Part shown: positions 8,022 to 16,532 of the stretch, piece by piece
Position numbering within the stretch: the first letter of the stretch is position 1
Layout: every line of letters begins with the position of its first letter
DNA from: Mucidula mucida
Taxonomy: Eukaryota > Basidiomycota > Agaricomycetes > Agaricales > Physalacriaceae
DNA: 18,368 nt
Direction: 5' to 3'
Assembly (NCBI GenBank): GCA_015501055.1
Contig: JADNYV010000670.1
Coordinates: 1 to 18,368 of the forward strand
Translations under genes and position numbers: made by a program
Notes under the pieces: generated by a model
What the model saw: only the letters and a program-made list of their open reading frames with translations
Databases searched by the model: none
What the model was told of the DNA's origin: nothing

Positions 8022-8339
8022 GTGCATTTTCCGCGACGCACGACGTACCCCAAGTTTGCCTATGATGATGCGCCGACTTTCAAACGCGTTCGGGGCGTAG
8101 AGGGAGTCTGGGTATATACGTCCACTGTCACTTCCGAAGGAATCGGATGTCGAGGCGATTTGAAGGCGATCATTGAAAGGCCGCAACCTGGGGATACCAT
8201 TGAGGATGTTAAGCCATACGTGACACCACAGAGTAGATTACTGTCTAAGAAGGAGTTAGTTCGAGTCTTGGGCGCGATATGGACGCGACTACGCACCAGA
8301 TCTATAAGCGCGTTCTTCAACCGAGAGCGATTCCTGTAA
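8022..8339 (+). CDS. Hypothetical 105-aa open frame
   Basis: The frame reads MHFPRRTTYPKFAYDDAPTF, then a balanced central part (GDLKAIIERPQPGDTIEDVK) and a basic end (AIWTRLRTRSISAFFNRERF). The composition is more protein-like than that of the antisense frames, and the charged alternation suggests a real exon or small protein. I see no recognised domain, no promoter and no paralog in the window. It could be the last exon of a decayed gene whose upstream part is lost. Confidence 0.3.
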   Translation: MHFPRRTTYPKFAYDDAPTFKRVRGVEGVWVYTSTVTSEGIGCRGDLKAIIERPQPGDTIEDVKPYVTPQSRLLSKKELVRVLGAIWTRLRTRSISAFFNRERFL

Positions 8340-8717
8340 GCGATGCGCTTTTAAGGCCAGTAGAGGGCGACCACTTTGCCAGGCCTTAGCCCTCGACCGT
8401 ATCCGGCAGTATATATTTTCCTAGGCAGCAGGTCCTCTTTTGCGAACGGCGGTGAAGCGCGGGCCTCGAAAACGATAAGGTTGGCCTGTTGGTCGACATC
8501 GTCAGCAAATTACGCGTGTTGGCTGTGTAGCTAACGCACCAGCCGGCCTTGGTTCCTACGCCGTTATTGGTTTGAAGAGGAAAGACGTGGATTGATTGAC
8601 GGAAGCGATGATGGCGGTTAGTGATCAACCCACTTTTGGCTTCCGACCACCACTAACCTACATCAAGTCTTCAAAGACTTTTCATTCTTAAACAAAGAAT
8701 ACACGTTGTCAACGACC
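8340..8717. other. Intergenic, including the likely promoter of the gene at 8718
   Basis: No coding support. The last 80 bp are pyrimidine/CCACCAC-rich with CAAGTCTTCAAAGACTTT, a short palindromic patch, and resemble the sequence before 3588. This fits a conserved promoter of the two small-gene-family copies. Confidence 0.4.
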
Positions 8718-9344
8718 ATGTCAGCAGCACAGAGGCGCAGTGACTACCTGTAAGTAAATTCATAATAACATCTTTGCGTCGCGTAATAATGGGTTGTACT
8801 ATATAGCAGGAGAAAGTTCCAAGCGGGTGAACTCGTGTAAGTCGTATTCTGTGGCTTTAGCACCCCACCGCTAATCGTTCACCTTCCCAGAAATGGGTTC
8901 CCATTGCAGTACGCACCGACGGAGCGCCCGCCACCGCAGACTCCATCGTAAACGGCCGTAGGACCCCCACCTACATGTTATGCTGGAAATTCATCCTGGA
9001 CTCGGACGAGGTCGACGGCATGTATGATTGTTTTCCTTGGGAGATTAAGAGTAAATTTGCGTATCCACATTGGAAGGAACGCAAGTACACGGACCAGTTT
9101 GGGTGCGTGATACGACTGATATTGTACACGGTCTGATCTGAGAGAAACTTGCAGATCCGAGTTATTCCCCCGTGTTAAGTTCATCGGTCCCTACTTCCTT
9201 ATCGTCCTCGGCGTCAACTTGAACGACGAGTATATGGCTTCGATTATGAGGCCTGAGTTGATTGCTGCGGCAAGGGATGCGTATAATATATCAAACAACC
9301 TTCCCTCCAATCGTGATCTCCACTGGAGAAGGCTAGAAGATTGA
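8718..9344 (+). CDS. Unknown four-exon gene, intact copy of the small gene family (153 aa)
   Basis: Proposed exons are 8718-8749, 8807-8834, 8891-9102 and 9155-9344. The joined frame is open and 462 bases long with its stop. It starts MSAAQRRSDYLRRKFQAGEL. The central exon reads KWVPIAVRTDG, then TYMLCWKFILDSDEVDGMYD and FPWEIKSKFAYPHWKERKY. The last exon carries ELFPRVKFIGPYF and the SIMRPELIAAARDAYNI motif shared with 5035-5221. Introns are 57, 56 and 52 bp with clear acceptors (TATAG, CCCAG, TGCAG). The second donor is odd: the consensus GTAAGT at 8837 would put the third exon out of frame (stop after about 20 codons), while GTGTAAG at 8835 keeps it open. No signal peptide, membrane segment or known domain is seen. 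Function unknown. The ATG at 8718 gives an exon end matching the paralog. Confidence 0.6.
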
Positions 9345-9729
9345 AGTCTTGGTTTGTCGAGTTTACTAAGTACTTGGAACTATGGTTGAATCAAGGCAAT
9401 ATAGTTCCAATCTTCAATGGTCTCAGTGCATCAGGAAAACGGTCCTTTCGTAGTTAACGAAGATTAGTTGTTAAATACGGTAGAGTGCGAGAAATACTTC
9501 GAGTATCTGACTTACCGTGTTGTCGAGTAATTATTCCGGTCCCCTTCGAGCTTTACCGTGCATCGCGATCATTACTGCTTGTTTACCGAAGATTTCAGCG
9601 TACATTCTGGCATGTTTCTCTCCAGTTTCAGAGGTATTCAAGTTGGTTTCACAAGCAAAACATGGGATGAAGGCAATGGCCACACGGCACTTTATTAGAT
9701 GAACAGAACTACTAGAGTGTGGGTATTAT
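9345..9729. other. Intergenic, no supported gene
   Basis: Only short open frames are present (for example 9485-9670 and 9517-9702, overlapping in different frames). No motif or splice support was found. The left end of the Plavaka-type element is expected somewhere between here and 9871, but I could not define its terminal repeat because the right end is outside the window. Confidence 0.45.
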
Positions 9730-9797
9730 AACGGACGATATAGCATAAGCATAGCGGTAACGATAGTGGAAACAATAGCGAACGATAGCAGTAACGA
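9730..9797. repeat. Cluster of short AACGATAG-like repeats, possible subterminal transposase-binding sites
   Basis: Irregular copies of (A)ACGATAGC / ATAGCG occur at least six times in 68 bp (for example ACGATATAGCATAAGCATAG and AACGATAGCAGTAACG). They sit just beyond the 3' end of the DUF6532-like gene. Subterminal arrays of this kind are typical of CACTA-related transposons. The role is inferred from position. Confidence 0.35.
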
Positions 9798-10381
9798 GGG
9801 GGGATAATGAGTACAGATGGTGGGGGAAAACAAGTACAGGGTATGCGGAGGTACGCGACGAGGTAGTTTGGTCAATTGTCATCGTCGGGACCCCAAGGAA
9901 CAGCCGCGATGATTTCAGCCTTCGTCATGCCATGAGTAGCATTTGGCATGGAGTTGCTGATGGCGCGTCAGTACGAGTCTAGCAGACAATGACGAACTCA
10001 CGTTGCATCAAGGTACAAGCCATGCATGAGCTTATGGAAGGAGTTGGGCTTCCGGAGCTTGTACTCCTCAAGGACAGTAGTATGGCGCAGGAACACGCTC
10101 GACATGTTGCTGCCGGAGAACTCGTCATGGGTATTATGGCCAAGATCAGAAAGTACGGCATGAATCTGCGACGATGGTGAGCTGCGAGAAGATGGAGATA
10201 AAAAAATACTTACTCCCGTAGCTACGAGCGCAACCATGAGCACAGTAACCTCACGCTCGGATGCCCTGGAGCCCGTTGCAATCGAAGAGGTCAGCAACCC
10301 CGAATGCCTTCCCATGAACGACTTTGCGCCGTTCCCGTACGTGGCACAGAGAACCATTAAGATGATTCGCGCACCAAACAG

Positions 10382-10384
10382 CTA
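10382..10384 (-). other. In-frame TAG in the DUF6532-like domain
   Basis: With the best acceptor (CAG ending at 10406, about 11 bases after a TACTAAC branch point) the exon reads GKPDALN, TAG, LFGARIILM. CAG (Gln) to TAG by one C-to-T change would explain it. A secondary AG inside the TAG itself could be used as acceptor and skip it. Confidence 0.6.
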
Positions 10385-12026
10385 ATTCAGAGCATCGGGC
10401 TTGCCCTGCAAACTGTTAGTATGTCTCTGATGAGGATATGCCAACATACCGAATCATCCGTGCCATTAACATAGTCAAAACTTTCCAACAGTCCGCGAGC
10501 AATCCTCCGGCCGCCATCTGTATTAGGAATGTTCAAAATTGCGGGAATGTGTCGCGCCTGGGCTTTGATGCTGGACCAAGCAAGAACAAAACGATGGTGA
10601 ACCTAGAGAGTGTCATCAGCGAAACTGTATTGACATGGGAGGAAACTAACATGAAGAGTCATTGGGTCAATGTACTGCTCTTGGTCACCGCGCTGAAGAC
10701 GATCCGCAATATGACCATTGCCCACATAGCCAAGATTGGTTGCTGCTTGAATTAAACAAACAGTAGTGTGAGGCGTAATGTACGTCGCATCATGCAATGA
10801 CGATGGCCCGTTTGACTTTGCTACATCCGAGTTTGAGTGTAGATTTGACCTTTCCTGTCTGCGCGCTGATTAGTAGATGAGGAGTGCCTGGGACAATTTC
10901 CGTGTAGGGCAAGAACCCATTGGGTCCGACCGAGGTGTCTTCGCGGTCGTCATCGCCATCGTTAATGTCACGGTCCGAGTCCACATCACTGGAGGCAAAT
11001 GACACGTGCGACTTGGTGGACTGACGGGAGCCGGGACATGCCATCGCAGAGGGAAATGTAGCTTTCTGTAGGTGGGAGAGTTAGACCGGCAATCCTGGCT
11101 AAATAAAGGATAGCGCACCTTGTTGTCAAACTTCTTTCCCAGACGCGGCACAGATACTGGATTCTTGCGCCGAACCAATTTTGGTACATCCTCCTCCTCC
11201 TCAGCTTCTTGTTGTGCTGCTGCGTAGGCAAGTTCGAGTTTCTGCTGTTTGACAGCTTCATATCAAAGATTCTAGTAATGCTTATCAGTCGTCAGATCCA
11301 AAAGAGGCATCAGTACGCTTACCAAAAGCAAGTCTTGGACATCCTCGTCATGAGAGAAGAAAACATCGCTATTGATGTCAAACCCGCTGGCAACAAAATC
11401 CTCAACGAAGGCTTTTACTCGATCAGTGTTGTCCAGAGCAGAACCTGATGTGGCGGGAGCCATGTCATCCTCCGAGACGTCCTTCGAATCATAAAAATCA
11501 TCGACATCCATACTGCTGCGAGGAGAGGCAGCGATGTTTGAATGAGGATTTCCGAGATGAAAATCATTGTCGACTGTTGATGTGGGGAGAGGTAAACATT
11601 GATCGTGGGAAACAAGGCTTGACCACTTACCACTCATTGCGTCAGATGCACGCGACAAACGCTTGGACCGCTGGACCACAACCGCCGCCTGAAGTGCGTC
11701 AAAACTGAGAGCCTCCTAAAGTTTTGACTCACCTCGTTGTCAAACATTCGACTTGCATCCCCGATATCTCTGGCACGTTCCTCGTCATCATTCTGCTCAG
11801 CATCCTCCTCTGAGACATTGTTGGACTCTTCACTGTTGTCTTCTTCATCCTCCTCTGTGGTATTACGTCCCGCATTGCACCTTTTGATGTTTCTGGCTAC
11901 AAGCTTCATGCCTTTCTTGACAAGACGCGACAGCAACTTGACGGATAACTTGGGTGCTGTTATAGTGTCACAAATGGCAGGAACAATGGGGTTCAAGAGC
12001 GAGATACCTTTTGCATGAGGTGGCGC

Positions 12027-12029
12027 CTA
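12027..12029 (-). other. In-frame TAG in the third exon of the DUF6532-like gene
   Basis: The exon, in phase with both neighbours, reads DDEDKDED, TAG, APPHAKGISLLNPIVPAIC. No donor/acceptor pair removes it. One C-to-T change from CAG would produce it. Confidence 0.65.
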
Positions 12030-12558
12030 ATCCTCATCCTTGTCCTCGTCGTCCATCGACGGAGCGGCGAATGTTCGCTTCACCGCTGAATACAATTCAT
12101 CGTCAGTTAATGTGCATTCTAGGATATTACATCACTAACCTTTAATGATGGAGGCGGCTGTCTTTGCTTTCTTTGTCTTGTTCTGTTGCGGAATGACTGC
12201 CTGCTTCGTCTGAAGGTCGATATGTGGTACTAGCAGGTGAATTAAGATACTTCTTTCTACATGTTTGTTTCGTAGACTCACTTGGAGCCTTAGAGGCTGT
12301 AGAAACTTCAGAGTTGTTCCTTTTGCGCCCTCGGATATTGGCTGTCTGCTCTTCGAGACCGGTGCGAATATTTGGCGCGCAACTGTTTGGAGTGGTACTC
12401 ATAGCGGCTACAGGTTGAGCAAGACGCGTAGCTGTTAAGGTGTTAGATTCTGCTGGACATTTCGCACTGCACGTACATCTGCAAGTTGCTTGTTCTGCAA
12501 TGGTAGTGGCGCCACTCTTCGAAGTGGCATCCTTTGGGCCCTTCTTCTTTGGTGGCAT

Positions 12559-12776
12559 GGAGGAAGAGTCAGAGAAATACGGCAAAAATCAAGGTGAAAA
12601 GAGTGTTCAAAGCGAGTAGAGTAGAATCGAAGAACGAAGGTGGTGGTACAATGGTAAGTTGATTCTGCTACGGTTATGACGTCCCTATTGAACGAGACGC
12701 TGTTTCAGGGCAAGATGACCGAACACGGCCTACCTCGAGCAGTCTAGATCAGTCCTGTCCTTATCTCTTTACCATC
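12559..12776. promoter_or_regulatory. Shared divergent promoter of the DUF6532-like and transposase genes
   Basis: The two start codons (12558 minus, 12777 plus) are 218 bp apart and point away from each other, so this stretch must hold both promoters. An in-frame upstream ATG at 12585 could extend the minus-strand protein by nine residues. I chose 12558 because the basic MPPKKK start looks more natural. Pyrimidine-rich sequence (CCTGTCCTTATCTCTTTACC) precedes the transposase ATG, as is common before fungal starts. No clear TATA box was seen. Confidence 0.55.
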
Positions 12777-13573
12777 ATGTCCTTTCAGTGCGCCGGCTGT
12801 GAACGACACTTCGGACGTGTTAGCGACCTCATCCAGCATCACAAAAAGGGTAATAGTCCTGCTTGCTTGGCTGCTGCTGAGCTGCGAAAACTAGAAATCC
12901 GTAAATCTGCACGGCTCCCTCGTTGGAATCCTTCGAGATCTTCTTTATGTTGCACAAGTACACCGGGACCATCTACGGCAACACAGAACGACATCCCAGA
13001 GCCTCCTCAGGCTCCCGCCTTTACTGGAGATGTCTTTGGTGATGCCACCATGTATACAGAGGCTGATTTTCCTGGCTTTGCACCGGAAGATGATGGCGGA
13101 AATGTTGATACACCGCCATCGTCGGCTGAGGCTAGTGAGAACAAAGAAGAGGATGACCAGGATGTGGAGGATCCACCCGTGGATGCTGGATGGGAGCCTC
13201 CTCACCGTGGTGTAACTATGGAAGATGTCTCCGAAACTGAGGAAGAGGATGCCGAGAAGGCAGATGCAAGTGGCTTGACCTCCAATCCAGGGAGTGCATC
13301 TGCTGCCGGAGAACCATCTGCATCTCCTGGTGACTTCGCGATGTTGGCCCGCGAGGCTGAAGTTCATGTTGAACACTTCCCCGGAAATGCCGGCACTCCC
13401 ATTGCCAACCTCAATGCCTTTGAACGGTATGAGGAGGCTCTTCCAAGCGACGATGAGCAGCGGCCCAGTCCATTCGCGCCTTTTCTTTCGAAGCTCGAGT
13501 GGGAATTAGCACATTGGGCAAAATTAGATGGTCTGAGTGCATCATCATTCAATCGACTTCTAAAAATTGACGG

Positions 13574-13618
13574 GTATGGGATTGTTCTCATGCTGGATCC
13601 TATGCTAACTTCTTATAG
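13574..13618 (+). other. First intron of the transposase, with phase conflict
   Basis: The stretch from GTATGG to TTATAG has a TGCTAAC branch point near 13603-13609 and looks like a perfect 45-bp fungal intron. Splicing leaves two bases of a codon before MTDLLGINFKN, which needs phase 0. Either a small indel occurred at the exon edge, or a weaker donor (GTTCTC at 13584, giving a 35-bp intron) is used. Confidence 0.55.
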
Positions 13619-13753
13619 ATGACTGATCTTCTCGGCATCAACTTCAAGAATATGACAGAGCTGAACGCCATCATCAACAAGAAGATTCTGTCCGACCGGC
13701 CTAAATTTGTTGCTGAGGAGATTCTTGTCGCTGGTCAGGCATTTGATCTATAT

Positions 13754-13756
13754 TGA
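13754..13756 (+). other. In-frame TGA in transposase exon 2
   Basis: The exon reads AGQAFDLY, TGA, RNILECVRALYSDPE. In related proteins, as I recall them, this position is an aromatic residue before the R(D/N)(I/V)(L/V)EC motif. The frame is conserved on both sides, so this is a single-base nonsense change. Confidence 0.7.
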
Positions 13757-15991
13757 CGCAACATCTTGGAGTGTGTGCGGGCACTATACAGTGACCCAGA
13801 GCATGCACAATACCTGTGCTTTGCTCCCGAGTGTCATTATGCCGATAAGGACCAGACAATTCGTGTCTTCCGCAATTTCCACACGGGTCGATGGTGGTGG
13901 GATACCCAAGTAGGTGCAATTCATTGGATTGCTTTTGTCATCTCATATTTTCATGACAGAAAGCTGTGGAAGCGAGAAGTCCTGGCGCAACAATTATTCC
14001 TATCATCTTGTCCTCTGATAAGACTCAAATCACTCTATTTCACAATAAAACTGCATATCCCGTATATCTGACGATTGGAAACCTTCCAAAAGACATTCGC
14101 CAAAAGCCTTCGCGTCATGGCCAGGTCCTGCTTGCCTATCTTCCCACTACGAAGCTAGAACATATCAAGAATAAGGCAGCACGGCGTCGCGCTCTTGCTA
14201 ATCTCTTTCACGCGTCACTTTCACGCGTTCTAACCGGCCTCAAGGAAGCTGGTATCAATGGCGTAGTCATGCATAGTGGCAATGGTGTGGCTCGCCGCTG
14301 TCATCCCATCTTTGCCTCGTATGTCAGTGACTATCCCGAGCAGGTCCTTGTCACGTGTACATACTCAGGTAACTCTCCGCTTTGTGAGGTGCCTGCAAAT
14401 GAGCTTGGTGACTATCCTTGTGACTACGAGTTTTGTAGTTTTGAGGAGGCCCTCAGTGCAGCTGAAAGCATCGGAACTCCAGACTGGGGGAAGAACTGTG
14501 CCAAAGCTAATATTAAGCCCGTGCAGTACCCGTTCTGGGAAGATCTCCCATATGTCGACATCTTCCGGTCAATCACTCCCAATATTCTTCATCAGCTTCT
14601 GCAGGGCGTCATGAAGCATCTCATTGGATGGATTACCAAGATTGTGGGAAAAGACAAACTTGACGCGCACGTCCGCCGTCTACCGCCAAACCATTTGATC
14701 CGGATCTTCTTCAAAGGGCTCAGTTCACTCTCGCAAGTCAGTGGCACTGAGCATAAACAGATCTGTGCCTTCATACTTGGCATGCTCAATGACCTATTAC
14801 TTCCTCCAGATCAATTGAAGGCTCTCGTTTGCGCAACCCGCGCACTGCTTGACTTTCTTTACCTTTCCCGCTACCAAGTCCACAGCGACATCACTCTTCA
14901 GGAACTCAATGACTGTCTTGAAGAATTCCACAGTAACAAGTGGGTCTTCGTAGAATGTGGTGTTCGCGAGCATTTCAACATACCCAAACTCCACTTCCTG
15001 ACACATTACATTTGCGCGATTAAACTCTTCGGTACGGCCAACAACTATAGCACCGAGACCACTGAGCGACTTCACATTGATTTCACCAAAGATGCTTACC
15101 GTTCAATGAATCACAAGGATGAATATCCGCAAATGACCAGATGGTTGGAGCGGTGTGAGAAGATGGTCATGCATGCAAAGTATGTTGCTTGGCGGCATCT
15201 CAGCGTAGCTGAGCAAGCAGTACTTCGACCGTCTTCACGGCAAGATGTAGCCAGGGCCAACATCCGGTTTTTGTTTGCAGATCTCAGCTGCCCGTATAAC
15301 ATCAAGATGACGAACTGGCCAACATTGAAGTCAGTCAGGATCTCAACTCTGCAGACATCCTATGGTGCCTCGTTATTCGTTCCCGCCCTCTGTCGCTTTA
15401 TTGCTCAGTTTTGCTATCCAACCGGAACCGCTGCACAGATCGAGGAAGCCGCCCTTGATGTCGCGTTGCCATTTCGTTCGGTGCCCGTATTTCATTGCAT
15501 TAAATTCATCAACACGGATTTCCATCCCACCGAAACGTTGGACTCTATTCATGCATATCCTCAGATTAGAACTTCGTCGGGCAAGATCACTCGAGAGGGG
15601 CGCTTCGACACTGCTCTCATTCGTGTTCGAGCAGCAAAGGATGTGCCGAGTGGCGTCTATGATGGTCTGGAATTCCTCTTACATTCAAGTTAGGCCGGGG
15701 TACTGACACTGTTGTAGGGCTGCGGGTTGGTCGAGTGCGCATTGTGTACTCTTTACCTCCACAGAGTCTTCCCAAACTAGTGCCACCAAATGTGGAAGTA
15801 CCGGAGCACCTGGCCTACGTCAAGTGGTATAGCCGTTTGACGTTACGGCCCGATGAGACAATGAACATGCAGTACATTTGCCGAGAACATACAGGAGATG
15901 GGAGTCCGCTCGTCTCAGTACTACTGGTGTCTGTGATTGAAAGCAGCGTACACCTCTTTCCGAAGTGGGGTAAGGCGGTGCCGGCGGAATG

Positions 15992-16519
15992 TGTTAGCGA
16001 CTGACTAAGCCACGAGACTCAACCAGGTACCACAGCAAGAACTAAGGAAGAAAAGTGTTTGCGTTCGTAAGACTAGGCTAGGCCACGTGTATAAACGAGA
16101 TCAGAACTAAAGTACAATGATACTACACTACTGCTTATATACTAGTAAGCCTGTGTTTGAGACTCCTTGTCCATACATGTTTCCACTAGGGATGCTCCAC
16201 GCCCTTGACCCAGTGTTGTATGCTACTAGTCTGTGAAACCATTAAATACGAGTGGTAACTGCATGTAAGTAATAATACTGAAACGACCATGTGTGCTACG
16301 AGTGTCGGCGGTGTGTATACAATAGGGAGTTCATGAGGTATCAGCATGTATGATGTCATCCATGTGTTGGACGTGTGTCCGACATGAGTACGGCTTCGGT
16401 AATGAAAAGGAGTATGATCGGTGACGAAACAGATGATGAAACAGTCCATTGGTTGATAAGACAAGCCCCCGATAAGATATGATAAGATTGAAAATGTGAA
16501 AATATGGCGATTCATAACA
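15992..16519 (-). repeat. 3' LTR of the right gypsy element (528 bp, inverted)
   Basis: This is the reverse complement of the LTR at 928-1456, starting (minus strand) TGTTATGAATCG at 16519 and ending at 15992 with GTCGCTAACA. The bases outside its end (15987-15991, GAATG) are Plavaka transposase coding sequence and should be one half of a 5-bp target duplication. The partner beyond the 5' LTR is outside the window. Confidence 0.93.
16134..16141 (-). promoter_or_regulatory. TATA box inside the right LTR
   Basis: CTTATATA on the + strand is TATATAAG on the element strand, at the same offset as in the left LTR. Confidence 0.6.
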
Positions 16520-16522
16520 TCA

Positions 16523-16532
16523 CCCCCTCCTT
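16523..16532 (-). promoter_or_regulatory. Polypurine tract of the right gypsy element
   Basis: The element strand reads AAGGAGGGGG just before the LTR and overlaps the pol stop codon (16531-16533), identical in layout to 915-924. Confidence 0.8.

Larger units (their letters stand above)
9872..12558 (-). pseudogene. DUF6532-like protein gene, 12 exons, with two in-frame TAG codons
   Basis: Minus-strand exons, 5' to 3': 12282-12558, 12140-12229, 11733-12085, 11631-11688, 11323-11573, 11119-11244, 10825-11065, 10651-10745, 10450-10602, 10214-10405, 10002-10165, 9872-9956. Every junction keeps phase; the total is 695 codons with the stop. The N terminus is basic and disordered (MPPKKKGPKDATSKSG), with a Cys-rich patch (CRCTCSAKC) and a long acidic stretch (TEEDEEDNSEESNNVSEEDA). 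The C-terminal 250 residues match DUF6532 as I recall it: HHRFVLAWSSIKAQARHI, LFGARIILMVLCATYGNG, VLMVALVATGIHAVL and FHKLMHGLYLDA, ending VPWGPDDDN. TAG codons at 12027-12029 and 10382-10384 interrupt the frame. The junction 10825/10745 uses a weak donor (GTAGCA) and may instead hide a frameshift. For the stop at 10382 an alternative acceptor right after the TAG would bypass it. Role unknown; the divergent Plavaka neighbour suggests a transposon accessory protein. Confidence 0.7.
12777..16004 (+). pseudogene. Plavaka-type DDE transposase, four exons, damaged and truncated by an LTR retrotransposon
   Basis: Proposed exons: 12777-13573, 13619-13909, 13960-15664, 15718-16004. The N terminus has a C2H2-like finger (CAGCERHFGRVSDLIQHH, then C), followed by about 150 acidic, disordered residues. 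Family signatures follow: FAPFLSKLEWELAHW, NILECVRALYSDPE, TGRWWWDTQ, IIPIILSSDKTQIT (likely first catalytic Asp), YPVYLTIGNLPKDIRQKPS, SITPNILHQLLQGVMKHL, TTERLHIDFTKDAYRS (likely catalytic Glu), MTRWLERCEKM and GLRVGRVRIVYSLP. Lesions: a TGA at 13754-13756; the clear 45-bp first intron (13574-13618, GCTAAC branch point) leaves the frame off by one base; ITPN where I recall ITPD; and the coding sequence runs into an LTR at 15992, so the end after HLFPKWGKAVPAE is lost. The last intron, with a GTCTGG donor, joins DG to LRVGRVR in phase. It would cut and paste the element in the nucleus, but this copy is very probably dead. Confidence 0.85.

Noticed and set aside
10438..10755. 105-codon plus-strand open frame
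   Set aside because: It is antisense to two well-supported minus-strand exons (10450-10602 and 10651-10745) of the DUF6532-like gene.
12945..13376. 143-codon minus-strand open frame
   Set aside because: It is antisense to the acidic N-terminal part of the transposase; the Cys/Arg-rich composition is the expected mirror of Asp/Glu/Ser codons.
9872..16004. KDZ-type transposon with a linked TET/JBP dioxygenase
   Set aside because: The transposase motifs fit Plavaka rather than KDZ. No HxD...H dioxygenase pattern was found in the partner gene, whose C terminus matches DUF6532 instead.
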